A stretch of DNA of 64,000 bases, taken from Syntrophomonas sp. Lineage in GTDB: Bacteria; Bacillota; Syntrophomonadia; Syntrophomonadales; Syntrophomonadaceae. Every line of letters starts with the position of its first letter. Position 1 is the stretch's first letter. The position numbers and the translations under genes are program-made. The notes under the pieces are model-generated. The model was given only the letters and a program-made list of their open reading frames with translations, made no database searches and was not told where the DNA came from. This document shows, in pieces, positions 41,467-51,296 of this stretch. Location: positions 1 through 64,000 of the forward strand of contig JAENZN010000003.1 in the NCBI GenBank assembly GCA_016841245.1, read 5' to 3'.

Positions 41467-44103
41467 TCAGTTTAGAAATACTTTGCCTTCATCACCATCT
41501 ACTACGATGTTCTGCCCGTCTTTAATAATTTGCATAATGCCCGGTATATTCATGACCGTGGGTATTCCGTATTCTCTGGCTACTATGGCACCGTGTGATC
41601 CTGCCCCGCCTGTTTCTACAATTATAGCTGCTGCTCGCAAAAATAAGGGCGTCCAACCGGGGTCGGCGGAACGGGCGACTAAGACATCGCCCCGGTGCAG
41701 TTTAGCCTCCTGACTGGGATGATCCATTAATTTTGCCGGACCAGAAGCTCTTCCCGCTGAGACTCCCAGACCTTTTAGTACTTCGCCTGAAGCATTCGGG
41801 CTGGATTCTTCAAAATGCGGGGTCTCATCTACAAAATAATCAGGCGGAGCCAGCTCCTCCATTTTTTGTTGCCATGCTTTCCGCTCCATTACCAAAACTT
41901 TCAACCCTTTGCCGTTCCAATCTCCCTTTAAAACGGAAAATAATTCGGTCCAGCTGCAGTGAAATACATCGGTTTCCGCTGCCAGAATCCCTCTATCTTG
42001 CAAAGAGCGTCCTATCTGCAGGGATATTATGCGGAGGGCCCCATAGAGCTTTACCAGATCATACTTGGCCATTTTCCTTAATTCCATACCTTTTACAGCC
42101 TGTTTTACCAGGCGCTTAATCTTCCTATACCGGGAAGGAGGAGTACCTGGTTTTATTTCCTGCCAAATCTGGTCCGCTTTTACTTTCTGCCGCGTCTTGA
42201 ATTCCTTAAGATTAGCGGTTGCCATGGTGTTTTTAACTATATGCAATAGATAGGAAGGGTCCTCTCGCCAGCGGGGATTGCAGATATCCATTTCATAGAC
42301 GCCACGGTCCCCGTAGTCGGCCAGAAAGGCTTGAAATAGCTGTTTGAAACGTGATTCATCAGGCAGTTCCATCTCCCAGGCTAAAGGGTCAAACCCTTCC
42401 CTGGAAAAATAATTTCGGGCCGCCGCATCTTGCCCGGCTATTTCCGCCAGTTCCACCAATCGGTAACCGTGTTGGGCGCTGGTTATGTCTCCCTGTCCTA
42501 TCATAAGGGCATTGGCCAGAGCTTTTCCGCGACCGGGGAAATTCTTTTCCAGGGTTTTTATCAACGGCATCATATTGGCCGCCATATTACACGCGAAGAA
42601 AATGGGACTGAATTCATCCAACATATCTGTTATCGCTGTCATACTGGCGATTAAATCGTTGTCTGAAAGATTAACTAGATCTTTATGAACACAAGCATCA
42701 ACAAACTCATCTACTTTTTTAAAAGCCGCTTCGCTGCTCCCGCTGATTCTGCGGATAAACTGAATTAATTTTACCACCCACCATATTCGTTTAAATCTTT
42801 TTATTATACGATGAGCTTGGTCAGGGGCGATTTCAATCTCCGGCTGGTGCCCTCCCTGAGCTTCGTTTATTTGCCCGGGCATCATGCCAAAAGCATCGTA
42901 CAAAATCCATTGCTGCAGAGATAGATTAGAGTAGGCCCGCCCCCAGAAACGTTTCATTTGCTGTAATCCCGGTGGAGTTGGAAAACCTACTAACTTACCC
43001 AGGTCAACTCCCTGACTTTGTTTGACCCGGCTCCAATTAAGGGTGGATTGAACCATAGGCAGAGCGTCCCTGAGATTGGCATTGGACCAGATATCAGGCT
43101 GATTTTTTATTCTCGCAAAGGTATAACGCGGCAGGGTTGTAACCGGACGAGCCTGGACCAGAATGAAATCTGTGCCGTTAAACACCCATTCAACATCCTG
43201 GTGCTGTTCGCCGTTTCCCAGAGCATCATATACCCGTTGGATTATCAAACTTAAGCGTTTAATATGCTCCTGGCTTAAAACCTGTTTCTTTGAGGATTCA
43301 GGGGAATCAATCCAACTTGTTCCCCCATTGGCACAGGCAATTGTTTTATATTCTTTGCGGCCGATTTTTAACTGAATGATCTCATTCTCAGCATCCAGTC
43401 GGTATTCATCAGGCTGGACGCAGCCGCTTACCACACTTTCGCCCAGACCAAAATTGGCGTTAATAAGCACTACGTCTTCCCGCCCGGTTTGGGGGTCGCA
43501 GGTAAAACCCACTCCGGCAGCCAGGGGTTCAACCATTTCCATGACAACTGCTGCCGGGTTTACCTGGTTATCATCAAACCCCATTTTTCTCCGGTAAGCA
43601 AGCGCCCGGGGAGTCCATAGAGATGCATAGCATTCCTTGACAGCCAGTATGATATTGTCGGTCCCGCGGATATTCAAGAATGAATCGTGCATCCCGGCAA
43701 AAGAGGCCCGGGCCGAGTCCTCGCAGGTGGCGGAAGAACGGACAGCGACCGGTTTATCAAAAATGTTGATTTTGGTAAGACTTGAGATCAATTCATCCTG
43801 CATATAGGCCGGGAATAATCCCGCTTTGATCTTTTCCCTCAAGAGAAATAATTCTTTCTCAGACTCTTCCTCTCCGATATTTTCGATGTTAACTGATTGT
43901 GAAATTTTCTCTATGGCAGCCAGCAGATTGTTTTCATCAATGAAAACCTGGTATGCTTTAGCAATCAGAACGCCACCGGACGGGATCATAAAGCCATAGC
44001 GCTCCAGCCTGGCCAGGTTCCAACCCTTTCCCCCTACGACTTCCGCCCCGGCAGAGAAGGCCTCCGGCCAATTTATAAAAAATCCTTTTTCCCCCTGTTT
44101 CAC
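41467..44103 (-). CDS. Rifamycin-phosphotransferase-like dikinase A
   Basis: An 878-residue enzyme with the three-domain plan of rifamycin phosphotransferase and PEP synthase. The ATP-grasp domain (1-320) has GGKGWNLARL, VRSSATCEDSARASFAG, the FGLGESVVSG block and, at its end, DVEWVF and VQARPVT. The middle domain (about 330-760) would hold the acceptor. The swivelling domain carries His837 in GAGSHGAIVAREYG, the residue that carries phosphate in the family. In rph, ATP gives its beta-phosphate to the drug. The middle domain differs strongly from rph, so the acceptor is likely different. GTG start with GGAGGGGG at good spacing. A TetR remnant precedes it by 26 bases. Confidence 0.82.
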   Translation of the reverse strand: MKQGEKGFFINWPEAFSAGAEVVGGKGWNLARLERYGFMIPSGGVLIAKAYQVFIDENNLLAAIEKISQSVNIENIGEEESEKELFLLREKIKAGLFPAYMQDELISSLTKINIFDKPVAVRSSATCEDSARASFAGMHDSFLNIRGTDNIILAVKECYASLWTPRALAYRRKMGFDDNQVNPAAVVMEMVEPLAAGVGFTCDPQTGREDVVLINANFGLGESVVSGCVQPDEYRLDAENEIIQLKIGRKEYKTIACANGGTSWIDSPESSKKQVLSQEHIKRLSLIIQRVYDALGNGEQHQDVEWVFNGTDFILVQARPVTTLPRYTFARIKNQPDIWSNANLRDALPMVQSTLNWSRVKQSQGVDLGKLVGFPTPPGLQQMKRFWGRAYSNLSLQQWILYDAFGMMPGQINEAQGGHQPEIEIAPDQAHRIIKRFKRIWWVVKLIQFIRRISGSSEAAFKKVDEFVDACVHKDLVNLSDNDLIASMTAITDMLDEFSPIFFACNMAANMMPLIKTLEKNFPGRGKALANALMIGQGDITSAQHGYRLVELAEIAGQDAAARNYFSREGFDPLAWEMELPDESRFKQLFQAFLADYGDRGVYEMDICNPRWREDPSYLLHIVKNTMATANLKEFKTRQKVKADQIWQEIKPGTPPSRYRKIKRLVKQAVKGMELRKMAKYDLVKLYGALRIISLQIGRSLQDRGILAAETDVFHCSWTELFSVLKGDWNGKGLKVLVMERKAWQQKMEELAPPDYFVDETPHFEESSPNASGEVLKGLGVSAGRASGPAKLMDHPSQEAKLHRGDVLVARSADPGWTPLFLRAAAIIVETGGAGSHGAIVAREYGIPTVMNIPGIMQIIKDGQNIVVDGDEGKVFLN

Positions 44104-44129
44104 ATCTAATCCCCCTCCAGGAAATGTTA

Positions 44130-44576
44130 TTATTCACTTACCCTGTTTTTGGCCCCATTGAGAAAAAGATCGACATTCTTCTCGATGCTCTCATGTATCG
44201 ATGACATTTGCGGATATGTTACCCAGCAGATGGCAAAAACATAATGATTCATTTCCAGCTGGGCAGCCAGAAATGCACTGTCCAGGTCCGGCCTGAGCTC
44301 TCCGGTTTTCTTGCCCAATTCTAAAATATCTTCCAAAACAGTCCGAAAACCGCTGCTTACATGGGGACCTACTCCTTTCAAAGCCTGGGCTACTTTTGAC
44401 ATTTTGTAGGTGAAGTATCTTTCATATAGATCATTGTTTAAATCGATATGCATCCACTCCAGCGACTTGTGCAGAGCCGCAGCCAGCCGTGCACGTGTAT
44501 CGTTCACCTTCATGCACTGGAGGATTTGTGATGGATGATGATGAAACACTTGAGTAGGATTCAAGTTACCGCTCAA
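44130..44576 (-). pseudogene. TetR-family protein lacking its DNA-binding domain
   Basis: 148 residues that align with the ligand-binding half of the neighbouring TetR proteins (DTRARLAAALHKSLEWMHID, then FTYKMSKVAQALKG). The first 65-70 residues with the helix-turn-helix are missing, and the gene begins 18 bases after the upstream dikinase stop, so a deletion removed promoter and HTH. The TTG start has no good ribosome binding site. It could be dead, or a partner that forms inactive dimers with the full-length regulators. Confidence 0.6.
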
Positions 44577-44594
44577 TCAAAACCAGTCCGAGTG

Positions 44595-47234
44595 TTATTG
44601 TATATAAACCTTGCCTTCATCCCCGTCGACCACCACGTTCTGTCCATCTTTAATAAGGCGCATGGCTCCGGGTATATTTAAGACAGCAGGTATTCCATAC
44701 TCCCGGGCGACAATAGCGCCGTGGGATGCGATTCCGCCCCTTTCTAAAACTATGGCCGCAGCTCTTAAAAACAAAGGTGTCCAACCCGGATCGGTGGAAG
44801 GGGCAACGAGCACATCTCCTGAGTCCAACTTCTTCTCCTGATTGGGATGCTGCATAAGTTTTGCCGGGCCGCAAGCTCTTCCGGCCGAAACTCCCAGTCC
44901 TTCCAGAACCGAGCCTGAACCGGTGGCAACGGCTTCAACAAAATGCGAGGTTTCGTCTATATAGTAGTCGGGAGGTGATAACTTCTCCATTTCTTCTTTC
45001 CAATTCTTTCTTTCCGCTGCCAGCGTTTTAAGTCCCCGGCCGCTCCAATCCCCTTTTAAAATGGAGAATAATTCTATCCCGCTGCAATGGAATACATCGG
45101 CCTTTTCTGTCAGGATACCCCTATCCTCCAGTCGGCTTCCCATTTCCAGGAATACCTTTCGGATTACTTCATAAAACTTGAGTAATTCGAATTTGGCCAT
45201 TTCACGCAAATTAGAACCTTTTATGACCTTTTCCACCTGTTTTCTAATCATGTTATGACGAGACTTGGGTATGCCTTGTTCAACTTTTCGCCAGGCCTCT
45301 TTGACCTTAGCCTGTTGTTGCTTTTTAAGATCTGCGACATTAGCGGTTGCCATGGCGTTTTTGATGACATTCAAAGGATAGGAGGGATCTTCTCTCCAAC
45401 GGGGATTACTTATATCCATTTCATATACGCTCCGATGCCCGTATTGGTCCAGGAAATTTCGGAATAATCGTTTGAACGATGAACCTTCAGAAAGTTCCTT
45501 TTCCCATGCGTAAGGATTGAAATCGCTCCTGCCCAAATAGGTTCGGACGTCATTATCGTCCCTGGCTACTTCAGCCAGTTCCATTAGACGGTAACCCTGC
45601 TCGGCGCTGGTTACTTCCCCCTGGCCGATCATTAAGGCGTTGGCTATAGCATTTCCTCTGCCGCTAAAATACTTCTCCAGGGTTTTCACCAAGGACGTTA
45701 TAGGGGCAATTGACAGGTTGCACGCGCCGAAAGTAGGTAAATATTCATGCCATGCAGCTTTGATTAAAGCTATGGTATTGATTAAATCGTTATCGGAAAG
45801 ACCTTGTAAATCTTGCCTATTTAAATTATCTGTAAACTTATCTACCTGCTCGAAAGCCGCCTGAGGGTTTCTGCTGTTTTTAATGATAAGAAGGACAACC
45901 TTAATAATCCGCCCTATTCTTTTTAATCCTTTAATGCCATGGTAAGGTTTATCAGCATTAATCTTGATTTGCGGCTCGTGTCCCCCCAATGCATTTGCCC
46001 CGGGTTTTCCCCCAAAGGCATCAAAACCAGTCCATTGGTGCATCGAAGAGTTCCAATAAAACCGTCCTCTGAGCCGTTTAGTATCCTGCAAACCCGGGAG
46101 CATTCGATAACCCGTTAAATTTGCTGACCTCAAAGGGCCGATGTCCATAAATGTTTGTTGGATCAGATTCCAACTGAGGATGGGCAGAACCATAGGAACA
46201 GCCTCTTTTAAGTTGGTATTGGACCAGATATCAGGCTGGTCTTTAAGCTCTGGAAAGGTATAGCGCGGTTTGACGGTTACCGGGCGCGCCTGGACCAGAA
46301 CAAAATCCTGACCGTCATACACCCATTCTATATCCTGGTGCTGTTCACTACCTCCTAAAGCATCGTAGACCCTCCGGATAACCAATCCCAGCCGTTTTAT
46401 ATTTTCATCGCTTAATACTTGCTGCCCAGAGGAGCCCGGGGAAGCGATTAATTCTGTTCCGCCATCGGGGCGGGTTGCGGTTTGGTTTTCTTTTAGGCCC
46501 ATTTTCCGCTCCATTATTTTCAGAGCGGCATCCAGGCAGTATTCGTCCGGCTCTACGGCACCGCTGACTACGCTTTCTCCCAGACCGAAATTGGCGTTGA
46601 TAAGCACTACATCTTCCCGGCCGGTACGGGGATCGCAGGTAAAACCTACCCCCGCAGCCATGGCTTGAACCAATTCCAGGATTACGACCGCCTGAAATAC
46701 CTCATCATCCCCAACCTGCATTTTACGCCGGTAGGCAACCGCCCGGGGAGTCCAAAGGGAAGCATAGCAATCCTTGACAGCCATTATGATATTGTCGGTC
46801 CCCCGGACATTTAGAAATGAATCGTGCATCCCGGCAAAGGAGGCCCGGGCCGAGTCCTCGCAGGTGGCGGAAGAACGGACCGCCAGCGGCTTGGATAGGA
46901 TGCCTATGCTTTTAAGTTGGGCGATCAATTCTTCCTGGATATACCCAGGGAATAATCCCGTTTTGATTCTCTCTCTTAGCTTAAGAAATTCTTCTTCAAT
47001 TTCTTTCTCTGTAATATTGTCGACGGTAACCCTTGTAGAAAACTTAGCTATTTCCCTGGATAGGTTATTTTCTTTAATAAAGGCCTTATAGGCATCAGCA
47101 CACAAAACACCACCAGCCGGAATAGTAAAACCATAGCGCTCCAGCCGGGCCAGATTCCAGCCCTTTTCCCCAACTACCTCCGCTCCGGCGGCAAAAGCTT
47201 CAAGCCAATTTAAAAAAATTCCTTTCTCAAGCAT
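44595..47234 (-). CDS. Rifamycin-phosphotransferase-like dikinase B
   Basis: An 879-residue paralogue of dikinase A with the same domains: ATP-grasp (GEKGWNLARL, VRSSATCEDSARASFAG, FGLGESVVSG, DIEWVY, VQARPVT), a middle acceptor domain and His838 in GIASHGAIVAREYG. The two proteins share long stretches and clearly arose by duplication; the GGKG of the ATP-grasp start reads GEKG here. GGGGGAAGAGG precedes the ATG. A full TetR gene lies 38 bases upstream on the same strand, giving a tetR-dikinase unit, and the message may run on through the TetR remnant into dikinase A. Confidence 0.83.
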   Translation of the reverse strand: MLEKGIFLNWLEAFAAGAEVVGEKGWNLARLERYGFTIPAGGVLCADAYKAFIKENNLSREIAKFSTRVTVDNITEKEIEEEFLKLRERIKTGLFPGYIQEELIAQLKSIGILSKPLAVRSSATCEDSARASFAGMHDSFLNVRGTDNIIMAVKDCYASLWTPRAVAYRRKMQVGDDEVFQAVVILELVQAMAAGVGFTCDPRTGREDVVLINANFGLGESVVSGAVEPDEYCLDAALKIMERKMGLKENQTATRPDGGTELIASPGSSGQQVLSDENIKRLGLVIRRVYDALGGSEQHQDIEWVYDGQDFVLVQARPVTVKPRYTFPELKDQPDIWSNTNLKEAVPMVLPILSWNLIQQTFMDIGPLRSANLTGYRMLPGLQDTKRLRGRFYWNSSMHQWTGFDAFGGKPGANALGGHEPQIKINADKPYHGIKGLKRIGRIIKVVLLIIKNSRNPQAAFEQVDKFTDNLNRQDLQGLSDNDLINTIALIKAAWHEYLPTFGACNLSIAPITSLVKTLEKYFSGRGNAIANALMIGQGEVTSAEQGYRLMELAEVARDDNDVRTYLGRSDFNPYAWEKELSEGSSFKRLFRNFLDQYGHRSVYEMDISNPRWREDPSYPLNVIKNAMATANVADLKKQQQAKVKEAWRKVEQGIPKSRHNMIRKQVEKVIKGSNLREMAKFELLKFYEVIRKVFLEMGSRLEDRGILTEKADVFHCSGIELFSILKGDWSGRGLKTLAAERKNWKEEMEKLSPPDYYIDETSHFVEAVATGSGSVLEGLGVSAGRACGPAKLMQHPNQEKKLDSGDVLVAPSTDPGWTPLFLRAAAIVLERGGIASHGAIVAREYGIPAVLNIPGAMRLIKDGQNVVVDGDEGKVYIQ

Positions 47235-47272
47235 ACCTCTTCCCCCTTTGCTAACGGTTTGATCCTTTATTA

Positions 47273-47902
47273 TCAGGAATCGCGAGATTTGTTTTCTACC
47301 CCCTTGAGAAAACAGTCTACATTATTCTCTATACTTTCATTTATTGATACTAATTCCGGGTGGTTCACCCCCCAAAGGGCGGAAAAAAAGTGGTTGTATT
47401 CCAGTCCACCCATAACCAAAACATTTACATCCGGTCTGATTTCCCCAGATTCAATACCCAGTTTAAATACATGTACCAAAATGGTTGAGAAACCGGTGCC
47501 TACGTTCCCATCCAAATGTTTTATAGCCTTAACGGCTTGGGACATTTTGTAGGTAAAGTGCCGCTCAAACAAGTCATTGCTCACATCTATATGCATCCAT
47601 TCCAGTGATTTTTGCAGGGCAGCGATCAGACGTGTCCGGGTATCGGGTAATTTGTTTAAATACTCCAACATCGCTGGGGTTTGCTCCCGTATAACACTCT
47701 GAATATGTTCATAGATAATGGCTTCCTTTTCAGGGAAATGGTTAAAAACGGTACCTTTGGCGACATCCGCCACCATGGCGATTTGGTCTACGGTAGTCTT
47801 ATCAAAACCCTGCCGTTTGAATAAATCCATGGCCACCGCCAAGATTTTATTTCTTGTCTCTTCCTTTTTCCTTTCCGTCCTGCTCTTTTTGTTCGCGTCC
47901 AT
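47273..47902 (-). CDS. TetR-family regulator of dikinases B and A
   Basis: A 209-residue TetR protein. The HTH spans residues 14-60 (ILAVAMDLFKRQGFDKTTVD, IAMVADVAKGTVFNHFPEKE). It is very similar to the TetR at 51297 over its whole length, for example RTRLIAALQKSLEWMHID and ERHFTYKMSQ, showing recent shared origin. AGAGGTAAAGG precedes the ATG. The dikinase B gene follows after 38 bases. A TGTAC-CGA-GTACA inverted repeat 28 bases upstream is a likely operator. Confidence 0.9.
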   Translation of the reverse strand: MDANKKSRTERKKEETRNKILAVAMDLFKRQGFDKTTVDQIAMVADVAKGTVFNHFPEKEAIIYEHIQSVIREQTPAMLEYLNKLPDTRTRLIAALQKSLEWMHIDVSNDLFERHFTYKMSQAVKAIKHLDGNVGTGFSTILVHVFKLGIESGEIRPDVNVLVMGGLEYNHFFSALWGVNHPELVSINESIENNVDCFLKGVENKSRDS

Positions 47903-47930
47903 GCCTTTACCTCTATTCCAAGTTTATTAT

Positions 47931-47943
47931 TGTACCGAGTACA
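47931..47943. promoter_or_regulatory. Inverted repeat upstream of the dikinase-B tetR
   Basis: TGTAC-CGA-GTACA within a longer AT-rich symmetry (ATTATTGTAC ... GTACATTAT), 28 bases upstream of the tetR start. Fits a TetR autoregulatory site. Confidence 0.5.
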
Positions 47944-48382
47944 TTATTAATCTTGGTTCATTTTACATTAAAAAACATGATTGTACAAGAAAAATGTTTT
48001 TGTGAATATTGGGGAAAGAAGAATATAAAAGCGGAAGATCAAGAAGCGGCTTTCAATGAATGGGCGCCGCTTTAGAAATCTTGAAAGCAAATCAAGCCAG
48101 CATTCAAAGTACTGGCTTGTAATAAGTCTTTTGAAATCAACAGATGGATTGTGCCTGCGCTTCAGGCAGCCGATCTGAGCCTCTTCGCCGGCTCTCTAGA
48201 TTTCTGCAGGTACTTGAACCAGGACTCGGCTTAGTACGTTCGGCGCTCGTAATCGAGCCAGCCCTTGCGGTGAGGGAAGCTCTTTTCAGGATTTCAGTCT
48301 TTTTTAAGAGATTTTTTAGCGCGAACTAAATAGTTTAACTGTATATGGTATCGGAATGAGCTACTGCGCCTGCTGGAAGACA
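47944..48382. other. Intergenic region between tetR and rph
   Basis: No gene supported. AAGCCAG (48094-48100) and CTGGCTT (48112-48118) form a 7-bp hairpin followed by a weak T-rich stretch, a possible terminator on the + strand. Short frames in the GC-richer part (48144-48329) have no ribosome binding site or motif. Confidence 0.4.
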
Positions 48383-51127
48383 CTACAGTATTTCCACGTA
48401 CCCACGGGTGCCGTTCACCCGGATTCTTTGCCCGTCTTCAATCAACCTGGTGGCGTTTTCCACGCCGGCAACCGCCGGCAGTCCGTACTCACGGGCAATG
48501 GTGGACCCATGGCTCATCAACCCGCCCACCTCCGTCACCAGACCCCTGACGGATAAAAACAGCGGTGTCCAACTGGGATCGGTGAATGTGGTTACCAGGA
48601 TATCGCCGTCTTCCAGGCTGGCATCCTCCATCCTTAAAACAATACGGGCAGGCCCCTCGATGACGCCTGAGGATACGGGCGCGCCCACCAGGGCCTGCGG
48701 AGGAATATCGTCGGCCTCATACTCGCCGGAGATGACCTCGCCCTCGGATGTCAGCACCCGCGGCGGCGACATCTTCTCGAAGGCCGCGTACTCCTCTCTT
48801 CTAGCGGCGATAATGCTATGATCAAGGTGACCGGAGTGGACGGCATCCCGGAACTCCTCGAACGATAAGTAGTAGACATCCTCCCGGTCCTGAATAACGC
48901 CCCTTTGCACCAGGACGGCAGCCTCTCTCATCAAAGCCTCTTTATAAATCTGCCAGCGTCTGATTATAAAATACTTGGGGTATTCCCGGTAGCCGATAAA
49001 ATTGCGCAAAATGCTAATCTTCCTCCTGGTTTTCCTGGCTTTCCGTTTGCCTCCGGGCAATCGTTCCAGGCGGGCCAGGAGATCCCGCTCCTTCTGCTCC
49101 GCTTCCAGCCATCCCTCTTCGACCTTTGTCTCATGCGCACCAGGCTGGGAATTTCTGACGTTGCTAAGTATTGCAGGTACCAGGGCGGTCGGCTGCTCGC
49201 TCCAGCGCGGCGTGGTAATGTCGATCTCGCCGGGGCAGCGCATGCCGTATTGCTCCAGGAACGCCTGAATGGAGTCGCGGACCGCACCGCCACCGGGCAG
49301 CCCATCAAAACCCTCAAAAAAGGTGTTATCGTCAGCCTGTTCCAGATAAGCGATCACCGCCGGATATGGGCGGACGACATCCGCCACATCCAGGAGCGCC
49401 AGGCCCATTTCGGAAGTGATGTTGTGGGGCGCGAATCGGGAAAGCGTACCGCACACCTTCATATCGCCTAACCACTTGGCCATGTTCTTGTCGAGCCATT
49501 TCAACGCTTGCTGGCCGGTCATGAACACTGCGAAGTTTTCCGGATCGGAACTGAGCGCCTGAAATTCTTTTTGCTCCTGCAAGATCAGGTCAAACAGTTC
49601 GTCGCCGGATACACCGGCGATCTTTTCTTGCAGGCTACGGATTAGGGCATCGCTGCGCTCGATCTCTTTGGGAACGCGCGCTGCATCATTGGCCCGGGAA
49701 ATCTTGACGATATGAAACAATAGGCGCAGAACCCCGCTCATGGTGATGAACCTTCTGCCCGGCAGTTTGCGCGGCAGAGTTTTCAGGAAATCCTTCCTCT
49801 CAATCACTTTGAACATGGCGTTCTCCATCAGGATATCCCCATCGCCTCTCATAGAGAACAGAGTCTTTCGTCCGATAGCCGAGGACAACGTGGCGGACAT
49901 ATCCATAAATAGCCTCCCACCGGCCTGGGGCATCGGATAGTCACTCAGAAACTGGAAAAAAGAGATGCCCAATGGTTTGATGGCATCCGTCATCATCTGC
50001 TGGTGGCCCATCGACCCGAACACATGGTTCTTCCCGTCGCTTACCTCTGGAACTGGGTACAGGGTGGTGATCGGGCGGCTCTGAACAATAAATAAGGTCA
50101 GGGGACACACCTCCCCTGGAGGAATGTCCCCGTTTGATAGGCCATTAAGGAAAGGGGACACACCGCCTTCGGAGGAATGTCCCCGATTAAGGTTAGGGGA
50201 CACACCTTCTCCGCAGGAAAGTCCCCTTTCTATGCACCATTCAATATCCTGGGGGCAGGCAAAATAGGCCTCGATCTTTCTGCCGATCTGCTCCAGCCGC
50301 AAAACCTGTTCGTCGGTCAGCGTCTGGATATGCTGCTGTTCAGGTTCGATGCCTCGTTCTTCTGTGCCGCCTTCCTTCGTAGCATAAACACCCAATTTCT
50401 TGTGGGCTACCACTTTATCGATTATCCGGCCGTCGCGCACCGTAAAGAGATCGGCGTTGACCAGGCCGGAGACCAGGGCCTCGCCGAGCCCGAAGCAGGA
50501 GTTGATGGACAGCACTTTCCGGTTGGACGTTGCCGGATCAGCCGTGAACATGACACCCGAGGCCTCGGGAAAAACCATCCGCTGAATGATCACGGACAGG
50601 TAGACCTGACGATGGTCGAACCCGTTTCGCAGGCGGTAGATCACCGCCCGGTCGGTAAACAGTGAAGCCCAGCACTTTTTGACGCTCTCCAGGATCGCCT
50701 CCCGGCCTTTGACGTTTAAATACGTATCCTGCTGGCCGGCAAAAGAGGCGTAGGGCAGGTCTTCAGCCGTGGCGCTGGAACGCACGGCATAGGCGTTCTC
50801 CCCCCCCAGGGCGTCGAGATGCCGAACGATCTCCGACTCAATCTCTGCGGCGATCTCACTCCCTTCGATGACGCCGCGGACACGAGCGCTGATTTCTGAA
50901 ATTTGTGTCCGGTCTTCCGCCTTGAACATGGCCAGTTGAGAGACTAATGCCGTGAATTCCTCATTATGCTTGATCGCTGTTCGATAGGCCTCGGTGGTGA
51001 TACAGAAACCATCCGGGACATTTATTCCCTCGATCCTGAACAGCTGTCCCAGGTTCCAGCCTTTTCCGCCGACGAGACCCGGCTTAGACTCATTGATTTC
51101 CTGAAAACTAAACAGATACCGATTCAT
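48383..51127 (-). CDS. rph: Rifamycin phosphotransferase with in-frame repeat insertion
   Basis: A 914-residue enzyme that matches rifamycin phosphotransferase (RPH) from end to end; RPH inactivates rifamycins by moving the beta-phosphate of ATP to the drug. Marks are LVGGKGWNLGQL, VRSSATAEDLPYASFAGQQD, FGLGEALVSG, DIEWC, then VQSRPITTLYPVPE, the drug-domain block GHQQMMTDAIKPLG, and His873 in GLMSHGSTIAREYG. RPH is normally about 870 residues; the excess is a block of roughly 43 residues (about 300-343) between the DIEW glutamate and QSR, encoded by GGGGAC repeats in frame. These two flanking motifs bind ATP-magnesium, so activity may be altered. The start ATG at 51127 has GGGAGG; a longer frame reaches 51172. 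A TetR gene lies upstream. Confidence 0.88.
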   Translation of the reverse strand: MNRYLFSFQEINESKPGLVGGKGWNLGQLFRIEGINVPDGFCITTEAYRTAIKHNEEFTALVSQLAMFKAEDRTQISEISARVRGVIEGSEIAAEIESEIVRHLDALGGENAYAVRSSATAEDLPYASFAGQQDTYLNVKGREAILESVKKCWASLFTDRAVIYRLRNGFDHRQVYLSVIIQRMVFPEASGVMFTADPATSNRKVLSINSCFGLGEALVSGLVNADLFTVRDGRIIDKVVAHKKLGVYATKEGGTEERGIEPEQQHIQTLTDEQVLRLEQIGRKIEAYFACPQDIEWCIERGLSCGEGVSPNLNRGHSSEGGVSPFLNGLSNGDIPPGEVCPLTLFIVQSRPITTLYPVPEVSDGKNHVFGSMGHQQMMTDAIKPLGISFFQFLSDYPMPQAGGRLFMDMSATLSSAIGRKTLFSMRGDGDILMENAMFKVIERKDFLKTLPRKLPGRRFITMSGVLRLLFHIVKISRANDAARVPKEIERSDALIRSLQEKIAGVSGDELFDLILQEQKEFQALSSDPENFAVFMTGQQALKWLDKNMAKWLGDMKVCGTLSRFAPHNITSEMGLALLDVADVVRPYPAVIAYLEQADDNTFFEGFDGLPGGGAVRDSIQAFLEQYGMRCPGEIDITTPRWSEQPTALVPAILSNVRNSQPGAHETKVEEGWLEAEQKERDLLARLERLPGGKRKARKTRRKISILRNFIGYREYPKYFIIRRWQIYKEALMREAAVLVQRGVIQDREDVYYLSFEEFRDAVHSGHLDHSIIAARREEYAAFEKMSPPRVLTSEGEVISGEYEADDIPPQALVGAPVSSGVIEGPARIVLRMEDASLEDGDILVTTFTDPSWTPLFLSVRGLVTEVGGLMSHGSTIAREYGLPAVAGVENATRLIEDGQRIRVNGTRGYVEIL
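50101..50226. repeat. Three GGGGACA...TGTCCCC hairpin repeats inside rph
   Basis: Three imperfect copies, at 50101-50132, 50154-50185 and 50196-50226, each about 31 bases and each with GGGGACACACC at one end and (T/A)GTCCCC at the other. They are separated by short AT-richer spacers. All lie within the rph coding region and keep its frame open. They belong with the dispersed GGGGAC-type palindromes at 20348, 35018, 52237 and 56921. Confidence 0.85.
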
Positions 51128-51216
51128 CCATACATTCCTCCCTAACGTTTGAATTTTGCTGAGCAACCACACCTCTTCCCCCCAATAAAATGCTCGCTGT
51201 TTTATGTTAATGAAGC

Positions 51217-51242
51217 TAAACTAACTACCGTTTGTTAGTTTA
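51217..51242. promoter_or_regulatory. Inverted repeat upstream of rph
   Basis: TAAACTAAC and GTTAGTTTA form a perfect 9-bp inverted repeat with an 8-base spacer, 90 bases upstream of the rph start and just after the tetR stop. It suggests that rph has its own regulated promoter. Confidence 0.6.
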
Positions 51243-51296
51243 ATGTGCAAAATTAGAGATCAATAATAATTATTACTGTAGAATCTGCCATTTATT

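Noticed and set aside
41467-44103. Annotation of the dikinases as phosphoenolpyruvate synthase
   Set aside because: They have the ATP-grasp plus a middle domain plus terminal His domain order of rifamycin phosphotransferase, and lack the C-terminal TIM-barrel that follows the His domain in PEP synthase and PPDK.
48144-48329. Small arginine/leucine-rich frame between tetR and rph
   Set aside because: No ribosome binding site, no motif, and GC-rich composition alone can explain the open frame.
50101-50226. Three evenly placed palindromic repeats that look like a tiny CRISPR array
   Set aside because: Spacers are of unequal length (about 21 and 10 bases), the whole block is translated within rph, there are no cas genes, and the same hairpin type is scattered elsewhere.
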